Positions 24,915-33,424 of a stretch of 64,000 bases of DNA are shown one piece after another. The DNA comes from Oscillospiraceae bacterium. Its GTDB lineage: Bacteria > Bacillota > Clostridia > Oscillospirales > Ruminococcaceae. A model generated the notes under the pieces. It was not told the DNA's origin. It made no database searches and saw nothing but the letters and a program-made list of their open reading frames with translations. The position numbers and the translations under genes are program-made. How positions within the stretch are numbered: the stretch's first letter is position 1; each line of letters opens with the position of its first letter. Location: contig JAFXCV010000051.1 in assembly GCA_017521325.1 (NCBI GenBank), positions 17,978 through 81,977 of the forward strand, read 5' to 3'.

Positions 24915-26075
24915 ATGAAAAGGAGAGTTACTGCGGCGGCAATTGCAGCATTGTGTTTGTGCAGTGCAACAACATCGCTTTTTGCCGGTGCAACGACGTA
25001 TGACGCTTGTGATGTCAACCATGACGGTTCAGTCAATATGACTGATGTAATCACTATCAACCGCTTTTTGCTTGGTGCGGATTATTATCCAAACTACAAT
25101 CAACTCGATGCTAACAGAAGTCATACAGTTGATGCGGCAGATGCTACCTGTGTTATGAGTAAAATAACACAAACACCCTATTCTGCATGCTATATTCGTC
25201 AGTATGCGAATGCGTATATGGAAGTTGTAAATATGCCTGCTGTTTCAAATACGATTACGTTAGATAATACTACGAATGCTACAAATGTACGAACATATAA
25301 AAGATATTCTTATGATGATGACTGCTATCTTTCGCCTTATACCTTGACAACATCATCATTAACATTGAATTCGCCTCAATCAAGAGATATACTAAACGGC
25401 GATGACAACCGTAATGTTGCTCATGGTTATGAAAATACCGGAATTGTTTATCTTGAAAATATAGGTACAGGTTTTATCATTGGTGATCATGAAATTGCAA
25501 CAGCTGCTCATTGTGTGTTTAATAGTAATGGAATCCGTAAAAATATTGAGATTCTAACATATGATCGCACAGGTCAACCGGATGGAGGAGAATTGCACGT
25601 TTCAGAAATACATCTTCCTCAAGATTATTCGGTTATAAAGGAGTGCACGCCTGATGATTTTGCGTTGATTATTGTAGAAGAAGATTTATCGGATCGCATT
25701 CATTTTTCAATCGGAAATTCCTACAATATGACAAACAGTGAGGTAGGCACAATCCCACTTCACGTTACAGGAATACCGGATAAAAAGCCTAACGGTGAGC
25801 CAGATGAGGAAAACGATATGCTCTACACGCATTTTGGAAGCATTTATGGAAATGATAATCGGAGTTTGTTGCATTACACTGTAGATACAACCGGAGGTCA
25901 AAGCGGCTCTCCTGTCTATACAATCACCCGTGAGCGTTATAATAGCACTGATTACTACACTTATACGGCTCTTGCAATTCATACAGCGGGCCCTGATGGT
26001 GCCGGATATAATTATGGCACACTCATGACGAAATATCAACTCAATTTTTACCGAAACAATCCTTATGTGAATTAA
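24915..26075 (+). CDS. Secreted dockerin serine protease (trypsin/V8-like)
   Basis: A 386-aa exported protein. A signal peptide covers ~1-25. A type I dockerin follows at ~32-85 (CDVNHDGSVNMTDVITINRF, then LDANRSHTVDAADATCVMSK). The protease has His199 (IATAAHC), Asp248 (PDDFALI) and Ser330 (GGQSGSP), a complete triad resembling Glu-specific V8-type enzymes. The dockerin should place it on a cohesin scaffold at the cell surface. The gene is markedly AT-richer than its neighbours, which suggests transfer or relaxed codon selection. A dockerin protein gene follows 20 bp downstream. Confidence 0.88.
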   Translation: MKRRVTAAAIAALCLCSATTSLFAGATTYDACDVNHDGSVNMTDVITINRFLLGADYYPNYNQLDANRSHTVDAADATCVMSKITQTPYSACYIRQYANAYMEVVNMPAVSNTITLDNTTNATNVRTYKRYSYDDDCYLSPYTLTTSSLTLNSPQSRDILNGDDNRNVAHGYENTGIVYLENIGTGFIIGDHEIATAAHCVFNSNGIRKNIEILTYDRTGQPDGGELHVSEIHLPQDYSVIKECTPDDFALIIVEEDLSDRIHFSIGNSYNMTNSEVGTIPLHVTGIPDKKPNGEPDEENDMLYTHFGSIYGNDNRSLLHYTVDTTGGQSGSPVYTITRERYNSTDYYTYTALAIHTAGPDGAGYNYGTLMTKYQLNFYRNNPYVN

Positions 26076-26095
26076 GTGAATAAGGAGGTTATATT

Positions 26096-26875
26096 ATGAA
26101 AAAGAAACTAACAGCCCTATTGACGGCGATTCTTTGTATGAGCACTCCTTTATCTGCCAATGCAGTAGATGTGAGCATTGATTTTTCAGAGGATTCCAAC
26201 GGCATTGTGATTCGATCGGATGATTTTGTATACAGATCGAATGAAACCTATGGTCTTAAAAGTGGATTCTTCCTTGAATCTGCACTGGATGAGCCGGATT
26301 TTATGGTGGTCGGATATGTATACTACGAGAACTGTCCCGAAAGTCCGTTTAATTATGTGGTATCTCCCATCAATCAGGAAAGCCTTCTTAAGTCGGGAAC
26401 GGGTATTCTCTACCATCATTTCGTGCAAAGGGATTTAGGCGATAATTCTCGGCTTCAAATCGGCGATTTTGTGAAGATTGATGGCCTCATTGTGAAACCG
26501 GAATCCGAGCCGATATCCTATTTACCGATCGAAGAAGGTTCGCTATCTTGTCTTGGCAATGGCGTGGAGCTTTTTGGTGAAGAATTCAAAGCAGTAATCC
26601 GTCTTCAGATGGTGATTGACCGGACAGTAATTGATAAGATGAAGCAAGGAAATGACCAAATTGACGACATTGAATTGATTCAGGGTGACATCAATATTGA
26701 CGATGTCCTCAATATTCTCGACTGCATTACCATCAACAAGCATCTTCTGACGGGCACGGAGCTTTGCGACTATGCAAAGGTTGTGGGCGATATCAATCAG
26801 AACGGTGCACTTGATTTCGGCGATTCTCTCGCCATCCTCAAGGAATCCATCGGTATTACGGTGAATTTTGAGTAA
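26096..26875 (+). CDS. Secreted protein of unknown function with C-terminal dockerin
   Basis: A 259-aa exported protein with a signal peptide (~1-23), a ~170-residue region I do not recognise (it includes SFFLESALDEP-like strands and VVGYVYYENCPESPFN), and a C-terminal type I dockerin (~195-255: GDINIDDVLNILDCITINKH, GDINQNGALDFGDSLAILK). The RBS AAGGAGG is strong. It is cotranscribed with the dockerin protease, so it could be a cofactor, inhibitor or substrate-binding partner on the same scaffold. Confidence 0.8.
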   Translation: MKKKLTALLTAILCMSTPLSANAVDVSIDFSEDSNGIVIRSDDFVYRSNETYGLKSGFFLESALDEPDFMVVGYVYYENCPESPFNYVVSPINQESLLKSGTGILYHHFVQRDLGDNSRLQIGDFVKIDGLIVKPESEPISYLPIEEGSLSCLGNGVELFGEEFKAVIRLQMVIDRTVIDKMKQGNDQIDDIELIQGDINIDDVLNILDCITINKHLLTGTELCDYAKVVGDINQNGALDFGDSLAILKESIGITVNFE

Positions 26876-26903
26876 TGCTTGATAAAGCACATGAAAGTAT
26901 GAC

Positions 26904-26932
26904 GCCCTCTCCCCACAGGAGAGGGCATTTTT
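26904..26932 (+). terminator. Terminator of the dockerin protease operon
   Basis: GCCCTCTCC (26904-26912) pairs with GGAGAGGGC (26918-26926), followed by ATTTTT. Confidence 0.9.
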
Positions 26933-26958
26933 ATCCCCAAAATACACCGCTGTGTTAA

Positions 26959-26987
26959 TTGACAAGCACACTAAAGTATGGTATAAT
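26959..26987 (+). promoter_or_regulatory. Promoter of the amino acid ABC importer
   Basis: TTGACA (26959-26964), 17 bp, TATAAT (26982-26987). Confidence 0.85.
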
Positions 26988-27046
26988 TGAGGTATTGTGT
27001 CGAAAGCGGCAGAATTTACAGAATGAAGAAAGCGGTGGTGCAGCTT

Positions 27047-27757
27047 ATGGATTTTGAAGCAATCAAAAAGGTCACGTTGATCTTACTCGAATATCTCCCG
27101 AACACCCTCAGCCTCTTTGCGTGGACACTTGTATTTTCCATTCCTGTGGGAATGATCGTTACATGGCTGAAAAAATGCAGATGCAAACCTGTCAACTGGC
27201 TGACGGATCTGTACATCCTCATCATGCGTGGTACACCCCTGATGCTGCAGATCATTGCATTCTACTACGCCATCCCCATGATCGTGGCATCGGCGGTGAA
27301 AAACGGTAATACGGGCGGTATCATCCCGTTCTTTCAGAATATCATGAGCAGCGACCATTATATGATCATCATGCTTGTTGTGGCATTTTCCCTCAATTAT
27401 GCAGCATATTTTGCGGAGATCTTCCGTGGCGGCATTGAGGCAATTCCGAAGGGACAGTATGAGGCGGCACAGATGCTGGGCATGACGAAAATGCAGACCT
27501 TCTTCCGCATCATCCTGCCGCAGGTGACAAAGCGTGTCATTCCGGCAACGGCAAACGAGGTCATTGTCCTTGTCAAGGATACCTCTCTTGCCAATGTCAT
27601 TGCCTTTGCGGAGATCACGATGAAGGCAAAGCAGCAGATGAATTTCTATTCGTCCATCCTGCCCCTGTTCATTGCAGGCGTATTCTATTTTGTGATGAAT
27701 GCAGTGGTTACGGCACTTTTCTCATTTATTGAGAAGAAATTTGACTATTACAAGTAA
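27047..27757 (+). CDS. Polar amino acid ABC transporter permease
   Basis: A 236-aa inner-membrane permease of the His/Glu/Gln/Arg family with about five helices. The EAA loop that contacts the ATPase is seen as YEAAQMLGMTKMQTFFRIILP (~140-160). Upstream in-frame starts at 26987 and 27023 fall on or just after the -10 box and have no RBS. ATG 27047 follows GGTGGTG. The ATPase gene follows 12 bp downstream and a binding-protein gene lies 2 kb away. Confidence 0.9.
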   Translation: MDFEAIKKVTLILLEYLPNTLSLFAWTLVFSIPVGMIVTWLKKCRCKPVNWLTDLYILIMRGTPLMLQIIAFYYAIPMIVASAVKNGNTGGIIPFFQNIMSSDHYMIIMLVVAFSLNYAAYFAEIFRGGIEAIPKGQYEAAQMLGMTKMQTFFRIILPQVTKRVIPATANEVIVLVKDTSLANVIAFAEITMKAKQQMNFYSSILPLFIAGVFYFVMNAVVTALFSFIEKKFDYYK

Positions 27758-27769
27758 GGGGGGCTATCC

Positions 27770-28531
27770 ATGGCAATTCTTGAAGTACGCAATATTTCGA
27801 AAAAATTCGGGGATCTGGAAGTCCTCAAGGATATTTCCTTCAACGTCGAGGTCGGACAGGTCGTGGCGATCATCGGACCGTCCGGCAGCGGCAAATCCAC
27901 GCTGCTGCGCTGCGTCAATCAGCTAGAGCGTGCCGACAGCGGTGAGATCGTCGTAGATGGTCTGACAATGCTGCACACAGAGGACGGAAAGGCACAGTAT
28001 GCGGACAAGAAAACGCTCCGTGACATCCGTCTGAAAATCGGTCTGGTGTTCCAGAATTTCAACCTGTTTCCGCATTTTTCCGTATTGCAGAATGTGATCG
28101 AAGCTCCCATCCATGTGCTGAAGAAATCCAAGGCGGAAGCAACCAAAACAGCGGAGGAGCTGCTCAAAAAGATGGGACTTGAAACGAAGGAGAAGTCCTA
28201 TCCCTGTGAGCTTTCCGGCGGTCAGCAGCAGAGAGTGTCCATTGCAAGGGCGCTTGCCTTGAATCCGCAGATCCTGTTTTTCGATGAACCGACCTCTGCG
28301 CTTGATCCGGAATTGACGGGTGAGATTCTCAAGGTCATCAAGGAACTTGCCAAGGAAAAGATGACGATGGTGATCGTCACCCACGAAATGGCATTTGCAC
28401 GGGATGTGGCAAACCACGTTATTTTCATGGATCAAGGCTATATCGTGGAAGAAGGCGCACCGGAGGAGGTCTTTGGCAATACGCAGAATGAGAGAACAAA
28501 GCAGTTCTTGCAGAGGTATAATGAGAACTGA
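27770..28531 (+). CDS. Amino acid ABC transporter ATPase (GlnQ-type)
   Basis: A 253-aa ABC ATPase. Walker A GPSGSGKST (~34-42), Q-loop FQNFNLFPHFSV, signature LSGGQQQR, Walker B ILFFDEPTSALD, and switch His in VTHEM. It powers uptake with the permease upstream. RBS AAGGGGGG. It is followed by two membrane-anchored proteins of unknown function. Confidence 0.93.
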   Translation: MAILEVRNISKKFGDLEVLKDISFNVEVGQVVAIIGPSGSGKSTLLRCVNQLERADSGEIVVDGLTMLHTEDGKAQYADKKTLRDIRLKIGLVFQNFNLFPHFSVLQNVIEAPIHVLKKSKAEATKTAEELLKKMGLETKEKSYPCELSGGQQQRVSIARALALNPQILFFDEPTSALDPELTGEILKVIKELAKEKMTMVIVTHEMAFARDVANHVIFMDQGYIVEEGAPEEVFGNTQNERTKQFLQRYNEN

Positions 28532-28552
28532 TTTCTGCTGAAAGGATAGTTT

Positions 28553-28969
28553 ATGAAAAAGGCAATTCGGATTATGTTGATTTGCATCGCAGGACTTGCT
28601 GTAATCATAACCGGAACGATTCTGCTTGTGAGATGGAGTCTGAATGGGACGAATTACCGGACTTTCTCCGAGGAGAAAAGGCAGATGATGGAACAGGAAT
28701 TCCATATCAAGGTAACGGATGATCTGACGTTGGAGGAATATTTCCAAATTGGCTTTCATGAGGACAGACGGCTGAATCTTTCCACGCAAAAGAATTTGCA
28801 GGCATTTCTGGATGAAAATATACTTTCTGCTGCCGTCATTACCGAAGCTGAACAGGATTCTCTCTATACACAAACAAAATTTGAGTATGCTTCCGGCAAT
28901 GAAACAGTCTACGGCACATTCACCGAATTGGGAGAGGAAAATGCTGTTTCTCTGTTTCTGCCCTCATGA
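28553..28969 (+). CDS. Hypothetical membrane-anchored protein
   Basis: A 138-aa protein with one N-terminal membrane helix (~5-27) and an extracytoplasmic domain of ~110 residues rich in acidic residues (VTDDLTLEEYFQIGFHEDRR). No family recognised. AAAGGA precedes ATG 28553. It follows the ABC ATPase gene by 21 bp, so one transcript is likely. Confidence 0.65.
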   Translation: MKKAIRIMLICIAGLAVIITGTILLVRWSLNGTNYRTFSEEKRQMMEQEFHIKVTDDLTLEEYFQIGFHEDRRLNLSTQKNLQAFLDENILSAAVITEAEQDSLYTQTKFEYASGNETVYGTFTELGEENAVSLFLPS

Positions 28970-29036
28970 TTGTATCGTGAGAAGGCGAACCATCCGCAAA
29001 TGACAACTATTTAAAAACTTCTGGGGGAATGTCAAC

Positions 29037-29642
29037 ATGTCAAAATTCAAGTGTATCCTGACTGCCCTTCTGGGCGTGGTGATGATCGTGCTTGCTGTTG
29101 TGATGTATGTGCGTGAAGCATCGTATATTTTCATGGGGAAGACGCTGAATCTCAACGAAATCATTGAAGAGGGCGGTGAAATGCCGAGGGGCGAATTTGT
29201 CACATTCACAGTTGAATATCCGCTTGGCAATTATGCAGAAACCCGTGAAATGATCGCCGGTTTCATCCCGATGCCGTTCGGCAAGACACAGCAGTATGCA
29301 ATTCTGTGTGAAGACGGCAGCATCATTTCGGCGGAGGTCGGCAAGAAATCGAAGATTGCAGAGCTGGAACAGGCGGTGGAGGCTTTCTACAATGACAAAA
29401 CCGCCGCTGTGACGATCGTCGGATGTGTAGCAACGAATAATTCCGAAATGAACGGCTATCTTGCCGAATTTACGGATTATCTCTTTGAGGGAGATACGGC
29501 ATCTGCAGGCGTGACACCGACCTATTTTCTGATCGACACAACCCAGACAAGGGCATCGCAGTTTTTCCTCTATTTCTTTTTCCTGCTGCTGGGCGGTGCA
29601 ATTTCTGTGGGCGGCATCTATAGACTGTGCAGGCGCATGTGA
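29037..29642 (+). CDS. Hypothetical membrane protein with a central extracytoplasmic domain
   Basis: A 201-aa protein with membrane helices at both ends (~7-25 and ~172-195) and a ~140-residue domain between them. It resembles the group of small Firmicutes membrane proteins with this two-helix layout (possibly DUF6709). No function is known. GGGGG precedes ATG 29037. It sits between the importer ATPase and the binding protein genes. Confidence 0.65.
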   Translation: MSKFKCILTALLGVVMIVLAVVMYVREASYIFMGKTLNLNEIIEEGGEMPRGEFVTFTVEYPLGNYAETREMIAGFIPMPFGKTQQYAILCEDGSIISAEVGKKSKIAELEQAVEAFYNDKTAAVTIVGCVATNNSEMNGYLAEFTDYLFEGDTASAGVTPTYFLIDTTQTRASQFFLYFFFLLLGGAISVGGIYRLCRRM

Positions 29643-29720
29643 TGCCTTGTAATTTCCCACAAAAGCTCATCCGCAAATTTATGAAAACATGATAATAAAT
29701 CCGAATTTACTGCCGTTCTC

Positions 29721-29749
29721 TTTACTTTCCCTGAAAGATATGGTATCAT
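29721..29749 (+). promoter_or_regulatory. Promoter of the amino acid binding protein gene
   Basis: TTTACT (29721-29726), 17 bp, TATCAT (29744-29749). A separate promoter would allow the binding protein to be made in excess of the permease. Confidence 0.65.
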
Positions 29750-29788
29750 AATAAGACAGTAATACAATCAATGAAAAGGAGAAGAATT

Positions 29789-30613
29789 ATGAGAAAATCT
29801 ATCTTTAAGAAGCTTCTGTGCGTGGCTGCATCCGCAGTAATGCTGTTTTCCGCAGCTGCATGCAGCAATGCAGGGGGCGGCAGCGGCAAGGACGAATCCC
29901 TCAAGAAGGTAAAGGACGCAGGCAAGATCATCCTCGGTCTGGACGCAACCTTCAAGCCCATGGGCTTCACCGATGAAAACGACCAGATCGTAGGCTTTGA
30001 CATTGACGTTGCAAAGGAAGTCTGCAAGAGAATGGGCGTTTCTCTGGAGCTGTATGCGGTAAACTGGGATACCAAGGAGCAGGATCTAAATGCAGGCACG
30101 ATCGACCTGATCTGGAACGGTCTGTCCGTATCCGACGAGCGTAAGCAGGTAATGCTCATGAGTGAACCGTACATGGATAACGAGATGGTATTCGTTGTGA
30201 ACGGCAGCAGCGAAATCAAGGAGCTTTCCGACCTGAAGGACGCAAAGATCGGCGTACAGAACGGTTCCACCGCACTGGATATCCTCAATGCATCCGAGGT
30301 TGTTGCAAACGGCGCAACTCCCGTTGAGCTTGCGACCAACGTAGAAGCCCTGCAGCAGCTGGAGCTGAACATGGTGGACGCTGTGTTCATGGATTCCGTT
30401 GTGGCAAACTATGAGATCGTTTCCACCGGCAAGGATTACAAGCTTCTGGAAGAGGGTCTGTCCTCCGAGCAGTATGCAATCGGCTTCCGTCTGGGCGATC
30501 AGGCACTGTGCGATGAGGTAACAAAGACACTCAAGGAAATGGTGTCCGACGGCACACTGGCAAAGATCTCTACCGAGTGGTTTGGCAGTGACGTGACAAC
30601 GATCGGCAAGTAA
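29789..30613 (+). CDS. Amino acid ABC transporter substrate-binding lipoprotein
   Basis: A 274-aa family 3 solute-binding protein. The lipobox SAAACS (~23) gives an acylated Cys. The mature part shows LGLDATFKPMGFTDENDQIV, GFDIDVAKEVCKRMG and DLIWNGLSVSDERKQ, typical of polar amino acid receptors. It should feed the permease/ATPase pair upstream. ATG 29789 follows AAGGAG (29776-29781) by 7 nt. Confidence 0.92.
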   Translation: MRKSIFKKLLCVAASAVMLFSAAACSNAGGGSGKDESLKKVKDAGKIILGLDATFKPMGFTDENDQIVGFDIDVAKEVCKRMGVSLELYAVNWDTKEQDLNAGTIDLIWNGLSVSDERKQVMLMSEPYMDNEMVFVVNGSSEIKELSDLKDAKIGVQNGSTALDILNASEVVANGATPVELATNVEALQQLELNMVDAVFMDSVVANYEIVSTGKDYKLLEEGLSSEQYAIGFRLGDQALCDEVTKTLKEMVSDGTLAKISTEWFGSDVTTIGK

Positions 30614-30622
30614 ATAAATCGG

Positions 30623-30652
30623 CTCCTCCTGCGATGCAGGGGGAGTTTTTTT
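30623..30652 (+). terminator. Terminator of the binding protein gene
   Basis: CTCCTCCTGC (30623-30632) pairs with GCAGGGGGAG (30636-30645), one G-T pair, followed by seven T. Confidence 0.92.
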
Positions 30653-30659
30653 ATGCGAA

Positions 30660-30762
30660 AAGCCCTGCCAAATGGCAGGGCTTCAGTTTGTAGAAAAGTC
30701 CATTTTCTTAGTGGGCGTATGCTTGAAACTGCCCCTCCCCTTCCCAAAGGGGAGGGCTTTTT
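30660..30762. repeat. Two GC-rich hairpins between convergent genes
   Basis: First hairpin: AAGCCCTGCC (30660-30669) with its complement at 30674-30683. Second: GCCCCTCCCC (30731-30740) with GGGGAGGGC (30749-30757), then TTTTT. The second resembles the CCCCTCCCC hairpin at 51588-51607, so it may be a dispersed intergenic repeat. One of them may also terminate xylB. Confidence 0.65.
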
Positions 30763-30789
30763 CACATTTTTACGTCTTTAAATCCGTCA

Positions 30790-32313
30790 TCACATCACTG
30801 CAAGCTTTGCAAACTGCGCCTTCAGTGCAGGATAAATCTCACGGTAGAGCTGATAGTATTTCTCGTATTCCGGAACGTTTTCGGCAATCGGTTCCTGCAC
30901 ATTCGCTGTATGCACGATCGCATCACAAGCCTCCGGCACGCTCTTGTACATACCCGCACCCACTTCTGCAAGAATGGCAACGCCCAGCGCAGGGCCTTCC
31001 TTGGAATCCACGGTCTTTACCGGACATCCGTACAGATCCGCCAGCATCTGCCTCCACACGGGGGAGGAGCCTCCTCCGCCGCACGCCATCATATCGCTTA
31101 CGGGGACGCCCATTTCACGGCAGATTTCCACGCAGTCACGCAGAGAATAGGTCACGCCCTCCATTACCGCACGAAGCATGTCACGCTTTTCGTGAATTGC
31201 GGAAAGTCCGAAGAATACGCCTCTCGCATTCGGGTCAAGATGCGGTGTGCGCTCGCCCATCAGATACGGCAGATACAGGAGCTTATTGGCCCCGATCGGG
31301 GATTCCAGCACCGCCTTGTCCATCAGATAATAGGGATCCACGCCCATTGCCGCAGCTGTTTCCTTTTCCGCATTGCAGAAATTGTCACGGAACCACTTCA
31401 GGGACAGTCCTGCACCCTGTGTCACGCCCATCACATGCCAGCAATCCGGAACAGCGCAGCAGAAGGTATGCACTCTGCTGCCCTTGTCAATCGTAATATC
31501 GGAGGTATGTGCAAATACCACGCCGCTTGTGCCGATGGTGGTGAACGCCTTACCGTCACGCACAACGCCGGTTCCGACAGCCGCAGCCGCATTATCGCCT
31601 GCACCGCCGACCACGATCGTGCCTGCTTTGAGTCCGCATCTTGCGGCAGCTTCCGCAGTCAGTCCGCCCGTAATCTCAGGGCTTTCGTACACCTTTGCAA
31701 GCATGGATTTGTCAATATCAAGCTTCTCCAGTACTTCATCCGACCACTGACGCTTCGGGATGTCCAGAAGCTGCATGCCCGATGCATCGGATACCTCCGT
31801 TGCAAATTCCCCCGTCAGACAGAAACGCACATAATCCTTCGGAAGAAGAATATGACGGCATTTCTCATAATTCTCAGGCTCGTTGTTTCTCACCCACAGG
31901 ATCTTCGATGCGGTAAAGCCCGTAAGCGCAGGATTCGCCGTAATTTCAATCAGACGATCCTTGCCGACTCTTTCCGTGATCTCTGCGCACTCCTTCTCCG
32001 TTCTCTGATCACACCAGATGATCGAATTGCGGATGACATTGCAGTCCTTGTCGAGCATCACAAGTCCATGCATCTGTCCGGAAAGTCCGATGCCCTTAAC
32101 TTCATCCGCCGGTACACCACTCTTGTCCATCACCGCCCTGATCGTTGCAAAGGCAGCCTCCCGCCAGTCCGCAGGATCCTGCTCTGCATAGCCGTTTTTC
32201 GGCTGATACAGGGGATATTCGATCGTATGGGATGCAATCACCTTTCCCGTTTCGTCAAATAATACCGTCTTGGTTCCGCTTGTTCCAAGATCCACTCCAA
32301 TTACATATGCCAT
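30790..32313 (-). CDS. xylB: Xylulokinase (FGGY family)
   Basis: A 507-aa carbohydrate kinase phosphorylating D-xylulose. The N-terminal IGVDLGTSGTKTVLFD binds phosphate; GLSGQMHG and WCDQRT are XylB-type substrate motifs; GGGSSPVWRQMLADL is the FGGY C-terminal signature. ATG 32313 follows GGAG by 8 nt; a GTG at 32322 is too close to it. No xylA or xylose transporter is adjacent. Confidence 0.93.
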   Translation of the reverse strand: MAYVIGVDLGTSGTKTVLFDETGKVIASHTIEYPLYQPKNGYAEQDPADWREAAFATIRAVMDKSGVPADEVKGIGLSGQMHGLVMLDKDCNVIRNSIIWCDQRTEKECAEITERVGKDRLIEITANPALTGFTASKILWVRNNEPENYEKCRHILLPKDYVRFCLTGEFATEVSDASGMQLLDIPKRQWSDEVLEKLDIDKSMLAKVYESPEITGGLTAEAAARCGLKAGTIVVGGAGDNAAAAVGTGVVRDGKAFTTIGTSGVVFAHTSDITIDKGSRVHTFCCAVPDCWHVMGVTQGAGLSLKWFRDNFCNAEKETAAAMGVDPYYLMDKAVLESPIGANKLLYLPYLMGERTPHLDPNARGVFFGLSAIHEKRDMLRAVMEGVTYSLRDCVEICREMGVPVSDMMACGGGGSSPVWRQMLADLYGCPVKTVDSKEGPALGVAILAEVGAGMYKSVPEACDAIVHTANVQEPIAENVPEYEKYYQLYREIYPALKAQFAKLAVM

Positions 32314-32369
32314 TACTCTCACTCCATTCCATCTTCCTGCAATGCTCCCGCACTGCGTACCATACTCAC

Positions 32370-32398
32370 ATTATACTATATTTCATCTCTTTTTTCAA
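32370..32398 (-). promoter_or_regulatory. xylB promoter
   Basis: TTGAAA (32393-32398), 17 bp, TATAAT (32370-32375) on the minus strand. Confidence 0.75.
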
Positions 32399-32478
32399 GG
32401 ATTACGGGAGTATTTTCCACATAAAATCCGCATTTTTTGAAAAAAGAAAAAATATTATTGTTTTTCAATAAAAAACTC

Positions 32479-32507
32479 TTGACAAATGATATTTTATATG
32501 ATATACT
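32479..32507 (+). promoter_or_regulatory. Promoter of the DUF2975 cluster
   Basis: TTGACA (32479-32484), 17 bp, TATACT (32502-32507). Confidence 0.85.
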
Positions 32508-32546
32508 AAAAGCACAACATCAATCTTGACTCTGGAGGTATCTACT

Positions 32547-33008
32547 ATGTGGAACAAAACAAAATCGCTGCAGCTTTCCCTTCTTTTGGTGAAGGTGCTG
32601 TTCGTCTTCGTACCGCTCCTCATGACCTGCGTACCGGTGATTGCTGAATGGTATGATGCGGTATACGGCGAGGGCGTGGGCTTTCTGGACGGCTCAGTCT
32701 ACTGGCCGCTTTCCATCACGCTGTATCTGGCTGCGATCTGCGCCATGGTTTGCCTGTATGCACTGCACAAGCTTCTGGGCAATATCAAAAAGGACGAGGT
32801 TTTCACCCCTACCAACTGCAAGTGCCTGCGCATCATTTCCTGGTGCTGCATTCTGGCGGCAATTCCGTTTGGTTTGCTTGGCATCTGGAGATTCTTAAGT
32901 TTCATCGTTGCTTTGGCAGCGGCATTCTTCGGGCTGATTCTTCGGGTTCTGAAAAATGTCTTTGAAAAGGCAGTAGAGCTTAAAGAAGAAAACGACTTCA
33001 CGATCTAA
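32547..33008 (+). CDS. DUF2975 family membrane protein
   Basis: A 153-aa protein with four predicted membrane helices. The central KKDEVFTPTNCKCLRIISWC matches DUF2975 (YoaS-like), nearly always paired with a small Xre regulator, as here 14 bp downstream. The function is unknown. ATG 32547 follows GGAGG by 8 nt. Confidence 0.85.
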   Translation: MWNKTKSLQLSLLLVKVLFVFVPLLMTCVPVIAEWYDAVYGEGVGFLDGSVYWPLSITLYLAAICAMVCLYALHKLLGNIKKDEVFTPTNCKCLRIISWCCILAAIPFGLLGIWRFLSFIVALAAAFFGLILRVLKNVFEKAVELKEENDFTI

Positions 33009-33022
33009 AGGAGGAACTAACA

Positions 33023-33238
33023 ATGCCAATTATTGTCAATCTGGATGTGATGATGGCGAAGCGGAAGATTTCCTCCGGTGATCTTGCCAAGAAAATTGAC
33101 ATCACACCTGCAAATTTATCCATTCTTAAAACAGGAAAAGCCAAAGCCATCCGCTTTTCCACGCTCGAAAAGCTCTGCGAAGTCCTCCAGTGTCAACCCG
33201 GAGATATTCTCGAATGGAGAGATGAGGAAGAAGTATGA
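33023..33238 (+). CDS. Small Xre-family regulator (YozG-like)
   Basis: A 71-aa helix-turn-helix protein: MPIIVNLDVMMAKRKISSGD, then helices DLAKKIDITPANLSILK and FSTLEKLCEVLQCQPGDILE. This is the regulator that habitually accompanies DUF2975. It probably controls its own cluster. The stop TGA overlaps an ATG (GTATGA), the start of a tandem repeat in which this junction is copied. Confidence 0.92.
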   Translation: MPIIVNLDVMMAKRKISSGDLAKKIDITPANLSILKTGKAKAIRFSTLEKLCEVLQCQPGDILEWRDEEEV

Positions 33239-33424
33239 AAACTTTGCTTACGCTTGTGCGAAGCACAAAGGAAGCAGCTCACCGGCGGCGGTTCGCCGCA
33301 TTCTGGAATGGAGAGATGAGGAAGAAGTATGAGAACTTTGCTTCCGCTTGTGCGAAGCACAAAGGAAGCAGCTCACCGGGCGGTTCGCCGCATCCTGGAA
33401 TGGAGAGATGAGGAAGAAGTATGA
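33206..33424 (+). repeat. Tandem repeat of 94 bp, 92 bp and a 33-bp partial copy
   Basis: Copies start at 33206 (ATTCTCGAATGG), 33300 (ATTCTGGAATGG) and 33392 (ATCCTGGAATGG). Each carries the end of the Xre gene plus the RBS-ATGA junction of the next gene. The two full copies also hold a hairpin (TTGCTTCC...GGAAGCAG around TTGTGC-GAA-GCACAA) and a UUCG tetraloop stem (GCGG-TTCG-CCGC). They differ by a 2-bp deletion and a few substitutions. Confidence 0.92.
33235..33411 (+). CDS. Possible 58-aa product of the tandem repeat
   Basis: ATG 33235 overlaps the Xre stop and has the GAGGAAGAAGT RBS. The frame reads MKTLLTLVRSTKEAAHRRR and ends at TGA 33411. A second overlapping frame starts at the equivalent ATG (33329) and ends ILEWRDEEEV at the DUF2809 start. 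Both look like by-products of the repeat rather than genes. Confidence 0.2.
   Translation: MKTLLTLVRSTKEAAHRRRFAAFWNGEMRKKYENFASACAKHKGSSSPGGSPHPGMER

Noticed and set aside
30660..30762. Hairpin cluster as a small regulatory RNA gene
   Set aside because: No promoter precedes it. It lies between convergent genes, where terminators and dispersed palindromes explain it.
33206..33424. CRISPR-like array
   Set aside because: The units are directly adjacent, 92-94 bp long, without spacers, and carry coding sequence from the Xre gene end. No cas genes are near.
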